Made by a program: the position numbers and the translations under genes
Notes under the pieces: generated by a model
Told to the model about the DNA's origin: nothing
The model's input: only the letters and a program-made list of their open reading frames with translations
The model's database searches: none
In this document: piece after piece, positions 1 through 8,561 of the stretch
Layout: the number at the start of each line of letters is the position of its first letter
How positions within the stretch are numbered: the first letter of the stretch is position 1
Assembly: GCA_937981585.1 (NCBI GenBank)
Contig: CALJOA010000112.1
Location: forward strand, 1 to 37,692
Source: an uncultured Pirellulaceae bacterium
GTDB lineage: Bacteria; Planctomycetota; Planctomycetia; Pirellulales; Pirellulaceae
Reading direction: 5' to 3'
DNA length: 37,692 nucleotides

Positions 1-45
1 CAATTTGAGAGTGCCGTTGTGTTTTCAACTTAACAACCGCTTGAT

Positions 46-1086
46 CTATTGATCGTCGCCGTCGGCTGCAGCACGATACTTTTCGACGATGTCGCGATAT
101 CGGGCAGGAAGTTTTTCCTTCACAGCGTTGTTAGCTGGGTCGCGTAGACGATCTCGCAAACGACTCCAAGGACTGGCAGGCGAATCGTCGTAAGTTTTCA
201 CGACTTTTCCATTAGAGTTGCTACTCTGTCCACCACTCTGACCTGGCTTTGTTTCGGCTTGTTCACCACCAGGCGTTGATTCGGCTTTTTCATCACTAGG
301 CTTCTGACCAGAAGCTTGACTACTCTGTCAGGTACTGCACTCTTTTTTCTCAGCCTCTTTGATCATCTCAGTCAGCATACCAACGATCTTGTCTTGCTCT
401 TGCTGAGTCTTCTCACCAGTTTCGATTTGCGTCAGACGCCGTCGTGAATAATCCATTCGCTGATGGACATCATCGAGCTGGCCTTCTTTGATCGACTTCA
501 GCTGTTCGTGTTGTCGCCAAGCACTAACAAGCAGACGCTCTGGAGCATCGGGATTGTTGGCGATAAATTCTTTGAACGACTCGACGGCTTCCTTGTTTTT
601 GAGGAGGCCGGCTTGAGCTACCGCTTTGAAGTACTGAGCACTTCCTTGATGAGCTGAGTGGTCACCCATCTCACCTATCAATTTTTCAAGCCGTGGCATC
701 GCTTCTTCGAACCGCTCGCTGTTCATCAATGTTCGAGCTAGGTAGAAATTCGCATCGGCAGCGAGGAACTTGTCCTCTGATTCAGCCAGTGGACTGAGAA
801 GCTCGATCGCCTGATCGGTGTTCTCGGCGTCGGAAGACTCAACCGCAGCTGAGTACTTTGGATAGATTGCAATCAAGCCATCGGTTATGCCATCTGACGA
901 TCGCTTCTTTTCGACGGATGCCTTTATCGAAGATTTCTTCTCGGTATCCAACGAGTCCATTGACTCAACATGCTTCAGGAAAGAGGTGACGACTTTGGTC
1001 ACGTGGCTATCAGCAGCTGAGACGGAACACATCAGCATTGCCAACAGGCAGCTACATGTGCTTTGAATCAGGGAAGTTCGTTTCAT
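46..1086 (-). CDS. Secreted TPR-like protein with in-frame UGA; candidate selenoprotein (plain ORF 328-1086)
   Basis: The start ATG (1086) follows AGGA at about 6 nt. Residues 1-24 form a signal peptide. Residues about 80-185 are helical TPR-like repeats and about 205-248 a charged coiled coil, so this is probably a periplasmic scaffold. The plain ORF is 252 aa and ends in C-S-T-TGA (stop at 328-330). The same frame then stays open for 93 codons to TAG at 46-48. The extension is Q/S/G-rich and then forms a compact helical tail including PWSRLRDRLRDP and LPARYRDIVEKYRAAA. That looks like real coding sequence, and no ATG in it could start a separate gene. If UGA is decoded, the product is 346 aa with a CxxU-like motif. 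It is the last gene of the moxR/BatA operon, 204 nt after the coiled-coil gene. The alternative is a nonsense mutation: GGACAGAGTAG occurs in frame 99 nt downstream, so TGA could come from GGA. The TPR part is confident; the decoding is not. Confidence 0.8.
300..315 (-). promoter_or_regulatory. SECIS-like hairpin just after the in-frame UGA
   Basis: Read on the minus strand, the perfect inverted repeat GCUUCU-GGUC-AGAAGC begins 13 nt after the UGA, placing the GGUC loop at +19 to +22. Known bacterial SECIS elements are stem-loops right after the UGA, with a small apical loop that has G in its first two positions, roughly 16-37 nt downstream. From memory, the E. coli fdhF element also has a GGUC loop after an 18-nt gap. 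There is no obvious bulged U in the 5' arm, unlike fdhF. A chance hairpin in a repetitive Q/S/G-coding stretch is possible. Confidence 0.5.
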
Positions 1087-1290
1087 CTGAGATCCTTTCG
1101 TAAGGTCGCAATTCGCCCAATGCGAAATAAGCAGTATATCAAGTTCTCTAATTTAAATGTCGTAAGAAAGTCTACACTTCATTACGCGTTTTGGTCGGCT
1201 ATCGGCTTGATAGCATCCAATAATCGGCAAATGACAAATATTTTACTACTGAAAAAGCCGTTGAGAGGGAAGATTAAACCCCCAATCTTA

Positions 1291-3396
1291 CTATTGGTTC
1301 TCTTTTTCCATGATGGTTTCGGTCATTTCCAGCAGTTTTTCCTGTAATTGAGCCGCTTCCAGGGCCTCTTTATCAAGTAAAGGCTCCAAGCCCTCGGGAT
1401 CGCGTTGCCGCAACTCGTCAACTTTCTTGGTGCGGCGGTTCAGACGGAGCTGCTGAATTCGTAGGACTTTTAGTTCGGCTGACTTTTTAAGCAGGGGTTG
1501 GTCACCGCCGCCGCCACCGCCACCTCCACCGCCGCCTCCATTATCATCATTTTTTTGCTGCGCTTCTTTTAGTGCATCGAGCAAATCTTCGATCGTGGTT
1601 TCGATTTCTTTCTGGACCAGTTGGGTGTACTGCCCCGTCTTTTCATCCTGAAGTAAATCGGCGGCGGTTTTCAAATCTGTCCGCAAGTCCTGAACGATCT
1701 CCGGGAAGACGATACTGGTGCCATCCTCAAGCAGCAGATCATAGGCCTGCTGACCAAGCTCGCTGATCTCGATTTCGTCGTTGGAAAGCTGCAGCATCAA
1801 CAACTGGTCGCGCCGGCGAAGCTTGCCAAGGTTGGTTCGTTTGTCATCCAGTTCGATCGTCATGACATTGGTTACCGTCTGCCGTTCGAGCATCTGCTTG
1901 AAACGACCTTCCAGCCGAGCTAACTTTTCCTCGCGGGTTTCATCACGAAGCTGCGCGAGTCGGTCTTCGATTTCCTCAATCGCTTCCTCGATTTTGTTCT
2001 CGGCGATCTTCTGTTGCTTCTGCGCATTTTCAGGATCGTTCTCTTGCATTTCGTCGGAAGCCTCTTTCATCGCATCGCTGGCTTCGCCCATTTTCTCCTG
2101 ACCGGGTTGCTGAGAAGGAGCAGAGTCAGCTTGTGCGCCATCTTCTTTCTTGGGCTTGGGGGCAGCTTTCATTTCCTTGACCAAGTCCATCGCCTTGTCT
2201 CTGGTCCGGCGCTGCTTTTCAGCCATTTGTTGAAGCGCTTCAGGAGGAAGCGACTCAATGCGTCGCTTTTCTTTTTCCATTTCGCCGAGCGCTTTTTTCA
2301 AAGCGTCAAGCGCGTCTTCTTGTTTACGTTTGGCTACCTCAAGTTTTCCACTTCCAAGCTTTTCTTCAGCTTGCTCCTGAGCTTGGGCGGCTTTTTCCAA
2401 CGACTCCTGGCCGGGTTGAGGTGGTTGGTTCTGCTGATCGCTAGGCTTTCCGTCGCTAGGTTTGCCGTCACTAGGCTTTCCGTCGCTAGGCTTTCCGTCG
2501 CTAGGTTTGCCGTCACTAGGTTTGCCGTCGCTGGGTTTGCCGTCACTAGGTTTGCCGTCGCTGGGTTTGCCGTCGCTGGGTTTGCCATCGCTGGGCTTAC
2601 CATCGCTAGGCTTGCCATCGCTAGGCTTGCCATCATTCGGTTCACCGTCTCCCGATTCACCGTCTACCGGTTCACCCTCGCCCTGTTTGGGTAGACCATC
2701 ATTAGGCTTGTTGAGTCTGGACATTTCCTTCTTCAACTCTTCTGTCTTTTTACGAACTTCGAACTGCTTGTCAGCGACTTTGTCCAAGGCTCGGATACCA
2801 GCCTTGCCTTTATCCTTGGTATCTTCGATGACTTCTTTTTGCTCTTGGATCAACCCCTTGAGCTTTTTGATCTGCCCTTTGAGTTCGTCAACGGCCTTCT
2901 CTTTATTAGCAATCTTCTCCAGCTCGGTTCGTTTGACCTGTTGTTCACGGAGCACCTTTTGGAACTCGTCTTTCCATCGTTGAAGCTGTTCCTGCTCCTC
3001 CTGCTTGGTCGCTTCCATGGGCTTCTTTTGAGTCAACAGCCGAACCAGTGACTCAATGTTGTTGATCACTTCGTCCAGTAGGCCGTCGGCTTCTTGAAGT
3101 TTGTCGTCGTCGAGCAGTCGCCCAACTTCGGCCATTTTTTTGGAGATCAACTTTTCTTTGGATTGCTGATAGGCCGCGACCAACAACTCGGCTCGCTTCG
3201 GCTCTTTCTCGCGCAGCTTTTCTGCGATAACTGTGAGCTTGGTTTCCAACTCGAGCATCTTTTTCTGCACGAGACGCTGCCGAACGCCCAATTCACTGCG
3301 CTTATCGGTGTCATCTTGAGCAGTCAGAGGAACTACGCTCACGGCGATCAACAGAGATGCAAAAAGTAACGTTAGAATTCGTTTTGAAGTTTCCAT
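1291..3396 (-). CDS. Secreted coiled-coil protein with PSDGK repeats
   Basis: I chose the ATG at 3396, not the longer frame to 3432, because it has GAGGA about 6 nt upstream and gives a clean signal peptide (METSKRILTLLFASLLIAVS, cleavage after a T-A-Q region). The mature protein of about 675 aa is almost entirely charged helix and coiled coil. It is broken by a low-complexity linker at roughly residues 255-325 made of about 13 K-P-S-D-G units, and by a 13-glycine run near residue 640. No enzyme motif is visible. It lies between the DUF4175-like gene (171 nt upstream) and the TPR gene, as the seventh member of the moxR operon. A periplasmic structural or spacer role is inferred; no precise family is recognised. 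Confidence 0.85.
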   Translation of the reverse strand: METSKRILTLLFASLLIAVSVVPLTAQDDTDKRSELGVRQRLVQKKMLELETKLTVIAEKLREKEPKRAELLVAAYQQSKEKLISKKMAEVGRLLDDDKLQEADGLLDEVINNIESLVRLLTQKKPMEATKQEEQEQLQRWKDEFQKVLREQQVKRTELEKIANKEKAVDELKGQIKKLKGLIQEQKEVIEDTKDKGKAGIRALDKVADKQFEVRKKTEELKKEMSRLNKPNDGLPKQGEGEPVDGESGDGEPNDGKPSDGKPSDGKPSDGKPSDGKPSDGKPSDGKPSDGKPSDGKPSDGKPSDGKPSDGKPSDGKPSDQQNQPPQPGQESLEKAAQAQEQAEEKLGSGKLEVAKRKQEDALDALKKALGEMEKEKRRIESLPPEALQQMAEKQRRTRDKAMDLVKEMKAAPKPKKEDGAQADSAPSQQPGQEKMGEASDAMKEASDEMQENDPENAQKQQKIAENKIEEAIEEIEDRLAQLRDETREEKLARLEGRFKQMLERQTVTNVMTIELDDKRTNLGKLRRRDQLLMLQLSNDEIEISELGQQAYDLLLEDGTSIVFPEIVQDLRTDLKTAADLLQDEKTGQYTQLVQKEIETTIEDLLDALKEAQQKNDDNGGGGGGGGGGGGDQPLLKKSAELKVLRIQQLRLNRRTKKVDELRQRDPEGLEPLLDKEALEAAQLQEKLLEMTETIMEKENQ
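2437..2629 (-). repeat. Tandem 15-bp repeats encoding K-P-S-D-G
   Basis: About 13 head-to-tail 15-bp units, read on the plus strand as CCGTCGCTAGGTTTG and variants, differ mostly at silent third positions (CTAGG/CTGGG, CCG/CCA, TTTG/CTTT). The protein repeat K-P-S-D-G is kept while the DNA has diverged. Degenerate units (E-P-N-D-G, E-S-G-D-G) flank it on the N-terminal side. It is a coding tandem repeat that may vary in copy number between strains. Confidence 0.95.
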
Positions 3397-3567
3397 TGTC
3401 GTCCTCAGTTTGGTTGAAAGACACGCCTGCATATAAGTTAACGGTTTGGCGTCTCAAATCTTAGATTGTTATGTGAAAAACTGGATTGGCCTTGCCTCTG
3501 CAAAGCCCCCAGATTCCACGATTGTGAGTGCAGGTACAACACGCTTGCTGGACATTAGATTGCTTTA

Positions 3568-5793
3568 CTAGTTGTCGAAGATGTCCTCGCCGCCATCTTT
3601 GGGTTTCTGAGCGTCTTTGATGCCTCTCTTAAGTTCTTTTTCCTGGTCTTTGATATCGAGAAAGTCATTGATGACTTCCTGAAAGTTCTCCGAATCGTTC
3701 ATTGCCGAAAGGATTCGTTTCATTTCTTCCAGAATCGCGGTTTGCACCGCCACCGTCTGGCCGACTGCCTTGTCGAGCTCGCCCTCGGTTTGAATCGCGC
3801 GTCGACAGTCATCCAAATGACGGGTTGCCATTGAGATAAGTTCCGAATCAAGTTGCCGAATCGGCTGGATGATTTTCTCATCGAATCTCGTCTCAATTCT
3901 CTGATCTGGCGCGACCGCGTTTTCGGCTTCGTCGAGCCGATTGTTTTTGACTTCGACCAGGAAGTCTTCGAATCGATTGGCAACCCGGTCGATCGCTGTC
4001 CCGACTCCTTTTTGATCTCGAACCATTTCGATCAGGCTTGCTTCCTGTTGGGCCGCGAAATCTTCTTTGGTCGTGCCTTCCTTGGGTTGCCGCGCAGCGA
4101 CGGCTTGAATCTCACTCGTCAGCTCCAGTTGAATCTGGTAAGCCTGATCAAACGCCTTTCGTTGCTCGATTTCCCGGCGAAGCAAGTCTGCGCGAAGCTG
4201 GTCGTCGGACACAACTCGCAACAAAAACTCTTGCGACTTCCCAATTTTGGCTTGATTAGGGAAGTTATCAAATGCGGCGACAGAAAATTTGAAGCTTGTG
4301 CCCGGGTTGAGTTTCAGCGGCACCAAGTCCAGCACCACGTCCTCTTCGGCTGTTCGAGTTGGGGGGCCGTCTTTTTGTGCATCAAATTCTGCGATCGGAA
4401 TCTCTCGCTTGCCGTTGTTATCTTCATCTCCAGCTTTCCAGTAGCAATCAAATGCAGTCGAACGCAGTCCGTACTCGTCGGTCGCTTGATACGAGGTGGG
4501 AAGCATTGCTCGAGCGGAAACCAGGCCGCTGATTCCCCATAGTTTTGCCCGCACGCGTGGTGGAGCGTCTTCCTTGATCACAATTTTGAACTTAGATCGA
4601 CGCGAACTCTCGAGACCCGTAACATCGGTTAATTCAAATTCGTATTCGCCGCCCACTAGTTTTTCGTCCGCACCGGGGATGGTCAATCCAAATGAAGTGT
4701 CATCGGTCGTCTTTTCCATTGCGAACACTTCTTCACCAAGTTTCAAATTTGCACCCGAAAGTGGCTTGTTGGATTTGATGGCCAGTTGCAACTTGCTTCC
4801 GACTAAAATCGAGTGAGGGCCGTTGCCAGCTAGTTCAACCGATTCAACGCCCGTGTATTTTGGCAACAACGCGTCCATTTTGAGTTCGAGAATGTTGGGC
4901 GGCTCAACCAGTTCAACATCCACCCACGCTGAAACGTCGTCGCCACCAGCGGCGCGAAGACGAAACTCGGAAGAAACGTTGTGAAACATAAAGACATGTT
5001 CGCGACCATCAAGCTTTCCGGTCGGTTTCATCTGGTGATACGTTCGTCCGCCAGGATTGTCGATCTCAAGCGAAACTGACACGTTGGTTTCTTCGCTGTC
5101 TTCGCGAACGGTGACCAGTTGCCGATGATCGACGCCGCGAGGCAGAATCAGTTTGCCGTCTTTGACGCCAGCGATGTCAAGATAAGTTGCCTGCGGCCAC
5201 TGGTCCTCCAATAGCAAGATATTTCGATTGAACCAAGTCGAAAGAAATTGGTTGTTCATAACGCCCCAGCCCAGAGCGACCGAAGCCACGATCCCGGTTG
5301 CCAGCAGCAACCAGTTTTTGTAGTGAGATTCGAGATCGAGGGCATTGCCAAAATTGATCGCACCCGCGTTATCCAAACCCTGTTGGATCGTCGCGTCGGC
5401 AAGCTGCCGCGAAACGCCTATTGAGTCGAGATCCTTTTCCCGAGCAAGCTGCATGCTGGAAATCAGGCTTTCCTTGAGTTCCGGATTCTTGTTCTCGATC
5501 TCGTAAATCAAAGCGTCATCGTTAGGGCGTGCGCCTAGCGGCTTGATCACTTTCCAGCCAAAGTAAACCAGCGCCGCTACACACATGATCACCAGCATGA
5601 CCAATCGCTGAGCCATGTCCATTTTGAAAACACGGTCCAGCACCATATCGGCGGCAAGAATCAACAGCACGACCAGCAACCAGCGGCCCAGACCATGCAC
5701 CATGATCCAGCGCGTCAGTTGACCTCGCATGCGATTGAGTTTTCGCAAGATCACTTTGGGGATCGGTTGTTTTTCAGATGTTACGGTTGCCAT
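3568..5793 (-). CDS. DUF4175-like membrane protein
   Basis: The 741-aa product has three hydrophobic helices near its N terminus (about residues 35-55, 62-82 and 158-178). A long extracytoplasmic part follows, made of beta-rich, Ig-like segments (about 200-520), then a helical, coiled-coil C-terminal region rich in E/K/Q. The layout resembles DUF4175 and related BatA-associated planctomycete membrane proteins; the family name is from memory and not secure. It lies 58 nt downstream of the VWA/amidotransferase-like gene and probably shares its transcript. No catalytic motif is seen. The Shine-Dalgarno sequence is weak. The role is inferred as an envelope scaffold partner of the MoxR/VWA proteins. 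Confidence 0.8.
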   Translation of the reverse strand: MATVTSEKQPIPKVILRKLNRMRGQLTRWIMVHGLGRWLLVVLLILAADMVLDRVFKMDMAQRLVMLVIMCVAALVYFGWKVIKPLGARPNDDALIYEIENKNPELKESLISSMQLAREKDLDSIGVSRQLADATIQQGLDNAGAINFGNALDLESHYKNWLLLATGIVASVALGWGVMNNQFLSTWFNRNILLLEDQWPQATYLDIAGVKDGKLILPRGVDHRQLVTVREDSEETNVSVSLEIDNPGGRTYHQMKPTGKLDGREHVFMFHNVSSEFRLRAAGGDDVSAWVDVELVEPPNILELKMDALLPKYTGVESVELAGNGPHSILVGSKLQLAIKSNKPLSGANLKLGEEVFAMEKTTDDTSFGLTIPGADEKLVGGEYEFELTDVTGLESSRRSKFKIVIKEDAPPRVRAKLWGISGLVSARAMLPTSYQATDEYGLRSTAFDCYWKAGDEDNNGKREIPIAEFDAQKDGPPTRTAEEDVVLDLVPLKLNPGTSFKFSVAAFDNFPNQAKIGKSQEFLLRVVSDDQLRADLLRREIEQRKAFDQAYQIQLELTSEIQAVAARQPKEGTTKEDFAAQQEASLIEMVRDQKGVGTAIDRVANRFEDFLVEVKNNRLDEAENAVAPDQRIETRFDEKIIQPIRQLDSELISMATRHLDDCRRAIQTEGELDKAVGQTVAVQTAILEEMKRILSAMNDSENFQEVINDFLDIKDQEKELKRGIKDAQKPKDGGEDIFDN

Positions 5794-5851
5794 ATCGTTC
5801 GGTGTCTTGGTTCAGTGTTTTCGTAGGAGGTATTCTTTGCGTGTTTGTTGA

Positions 5852-8479
5852 TTACAAAAGCTTGTACCATTTTCGTAGCGTCCACTCGATCGTCAAAAGT
5901 ATTACCGGAAGCAGCAATATCCCCCAGCGCAAAACCAAGTTGCCATCCCAAAGCGGTTTGGGCGGACTGTTGAATTCGGCGCGGGTCACGATAGTGGGAA
6001 GCGACTCAGCCACGTCCTCCAATTGATTCAATTGGAAATACTTGCCGCCGGACTGCGTGGCGATATCGCCCAGCAATTTTTCGTTCAACCAATAGGCACC
6101 TGATTCGGCTGTCGGAGGGACAACGCGAAACGTAATTGGATCGATTAATTTTTCATCCGACGAACCCAATTCGATGGTCGCCTGATAATTTCCGATTCGC
6201 TGCGCCACAAAGGTGCCCTCGTAACGCCCTTCCTGATTGGGAAGCAACTTCATGGCAACTGTCTGTGAACGGCCATCGTCGGAGCGAATCGTTGCCTTGT
6301 GCATCTCCTGAGTTGAAGGGCGAAACTCTTGATCGAGTACTCGGCCGACCAAAACGATTCGATCACCAAGCTCAAATTCTGTTTTCTCAGCATCAATAAA
6401 TCCGCGACGCGAACCTTGAAGCGACCGGGTCTCGACGAGATAACGAACGACCTGGATCCAGAACCGATCGAAGTACTCGGCTTGCACGCCCAGCGGACGC
6501 CAGCGCCATGTGCCTTGGAATCCCATGTACAGCACCGAACCGGCTCCGTAACGTCCGGCCACCATCAACGGCTGATTGCCTTCAGCATTGACTTGATCAC
6601 CGCGCTCCAACAGCACACGGGCTGTGGCCTTTGGCTTGAGCGTCGGAAAGTTCCAATAGATACCGGGCATCAAGTTCCAGATCTTCAACGTCTCGGCTGG
6701 GTCGGCACGGAAGCTCATCACTGGATGGTCCATGTTGTGATTGACCACCAGCATCCTGCCAGGCTTTCCGCCGCCTTGGGCTGAAGTCAACACTTCGACG
6801 GTATCAATAAATTCAATGTCACCAAAACGGACCGGCAACAAATCGTGAATCGACTTGAGCCGATTCATTGTGACGAATTCGCTGGTGAACTGAGGGCCGG
6901 CCATGAACAGAACACCGCCGGCTTTGGTTTTGCAGAACTCTTTCAAGTTATCCATCCACTGAGCATCGAACTCCTCCGAGTTCGGATCCATCAGAATTAC
7001 GACGTTGTACTCAGCCAGTTCCTGAGGCGTGCGAGGCAAACGAGTGATCGCCGGGTTTCCTTCTTGCGGACGACTTTCATCCATCGACTGAAGCCAGCAA
7101 CTAAGTGCGATCGAAGAATCTCGCGCGAGCAAGCGTCGGACCTGTTGGTAGTCCCAACTGGGCAAGCCCGAAACCAACAGCACGCGAACCTTTTCATCGA
7201 CGACTTCCATGACGGCCGAAACTTCTGAGTTGTCGTCAGTTTCAGTTTCGTCATCAAGCGCGGCGACTTGGACGGTGTAAATGTACTTTCCGGGCTGGGT
7301 CAGGATATGATCGAAATCAACACGGATGCGCCCGCCATTGGGAGGCACTTCGACAGATTTTGTTTTGATCGCCTGAGGCGCACCTGGTTTTCCGGTTGTT
7401 AGGTCGATCTGTTGCTGAACCAGTTCAACATCGATGCTCGGTGGCATGCCTTCTTCGCCGACCTGACTGGTTTGCAGGATTGCTTCGATCTCAAACGGCT
7501 CATCAGGATAGGCTTGCTCGCGAACGTAGACTTCGTTTACGGCAAGGTTCTTGGGTGGATTAGGATCGCCAACTCCGACTACAAAAATCGGAATCCCCAG
7601 CGAAGCCGCTTTGCGGGCAATTTCTAACGGATCTTCGGTTCCATTGTGCTGGCCATCGGTAACCAAGATGATCGAGGACAATCGGCTGGCGTCATCAAGC
7701 GATTCTCTTAGAGCTTGCCAGATGTCGGTCCCCAAGCCATTGGCCTCAAGCTCAGGCATCGAATCGCGAAGCACCGTTTCCCCAGCCCCTTCTTCAGCAG
7801 CGGCCGGATCAGCCGGCTCGTTCGATTGAGCAATCGCCGAGTTCCCGTCGTCAGAATCGCTTGATTGGTCGGGCTGGACGTCTTTGCCTTGTTCTTCGTC
7901 GCCTTGTTTTTCAACGATCGCAGGAATCACGGCAATCGGCGCGTTTCCATCGGAAAAGTTGATCACACGGATCGAACCCTTGTTGCGAAGTTTCTCCAGC
8001 AACTTGGGGTTCTTTTTGAAAGCCTGATTGAGCAGTGCTGAGCGTTTGATCTCACCCGAGGCGATGTCTTGGGCCAGCAGTCCGGTTGCCTCGGCAAGCT
8101 GGTTGGCTTGGTCCTTGCTGCGATAATTGTCACCACGGTCGAACGACAGCGAACTGTCTCGAAGCATCGCAATCGTCGGTTTGATCAAATTGACTTTTTG
8201 ATAAAACACAGATGGTTCGAGGTACATTGCGACCAGCAACAGCAAAACGGTCAGCCGCAAAAATCCCATCAGCATTTTGATCGGCATTGGGCAAGTGTTG
8301 ATCTCGCGTCGGTACATCCAGAATACGCCAAAGATGATCGCCAGGATCACAATGATCAAGACGAACACGCCCCAGGACTCTGGCATATTTGCCCATTGAA
8401 GCCGAGGCGCACCGGCAGCCTCTGGATCGCCGCCGACAACCCATTGGAGAAATTTGTTTTCCGCAATCAAAAAATTCAA
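5852..8479 (-). CDS. Membrane VWA / glutamine-amidotransferase-like protein
   Basis: This is an 875-aa protein. Two transmembrane helices (about 36-58 and 68-88) are followed by a split VWA-type domain. The metal-site motif D-S-S-L-S begins at residue 108, and a later strand reads IILVTDGQHNGTEDPLEIA (about 275-295). A CARF-like beta section and a class-I-amidotransferase-like fold (about 430-620, VRVLLVSGLPSWDYQQVRRL onward) follow, but I see no clear catalytic Cys-His-Glu triad. A final transmembrane helix lies at about 853-870. The reading frame starts with TTG (8479), preceded by GAGACGAAG; the first ATG, at residue 32, has a weaker ribosome site. It is the fifth operon gene. By analogy with BatA-like proteins it probably presents its VWA domain outside the inner membrane. 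Confidence 0.85.
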   Translation of the reverse strand: MNFLIAENKFLQWVVGGDPEAAGAPRLQWANMPESWGVFVLIIVILAIIFGVFWMYRREINTCPMPIKMLMGFLRLTVLLLLVAMYLEPSVFYQKVNLIKPTIAMLRDSSLSFDRGDNYRSKDQANQLAEATGLLAQDIASGEIKRSALLNQAFKKNPKLLEKLRNKGSIRVINFSDGNAPIAVIPAIVEKQGDEEQGKDVQPDQSSDSDDGNSAIAQSNEPADPAAAEEGAGETVLRDSMPELEANGLGTDIWQALRESLDDASRLSSIILVTDGQHNGTEDPLEIARKAASLGIPIFVVGVGDPNPPKNLAVNEVYVREQAYPDEPFEIEAILQTSQVGEEGMPPSIDVELVQQQIDLTTGKPGAPQAIKTKSVEVPPNGGRIRVDFDHILTQPGKYIYTVQVAALDDETETDDNSEVSAVMEVVDEKVRVLLVSGLPSWDYQQVRRLLARDSSIALSCWLQSMDESRPQEGNPAITRLPRTPQELAEYNVVILMDPNSEEFDAQWMDNLKEFCKTKAGGVLFMAGPQFTSEFVTMNRLKSIHDLLPVRFGDIEFIDTVEVLTSAQGGGKPGRMLVVNHNMDHPVMSFRADPAETLKIWNLMPGIYWNFPTLKPKATARVLLERGDQVNAEGNQPLMVAGRYGAGSVLYMGFQGTWRWRPLGVQAEYFDRFWIQVVRYLVETRSLQGSRRGFIDAEKTEFELGDRIVLVGRVLDQEFRPSTQEMHKATIRSDDGRSQTVAMKLLPNQEGRYEGTFVAQRIGNYQATIELGSSDEKLIDPITFRVVPPTAESGAYWLNEKLLGDIATQSGGKYFQLNQLEDVAESLPTIVTRAEFNSPPKPLWDGNLVLRWGILLLPVILLTIEWTLRKWYKLL

Positions 8480-8561
8480 CTTCGTCTCGTCGTTGTTAAG
8501 TTAGTCTTGGATTTGTGTCTTAAAGTTTTTACGTCTTTTAAAGCAGTTAGCGGCTGCTAAT

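Noticed and set aside
2437-2629. CRISPR-like regular repeats
   Set aside because: 15-bp units are directly adjacent with no spacers, and they encode a protein repeat in frame.
2014-2983. Long plus-strand open frames opposite the coiled-coil gene (226 and 173 aa)
   Set aside because: They are mirror frames of the PSDGK-coding repeat, giving repetitive L-G-L-P-S-type sequence, with no ribosome site and no signal of their own.
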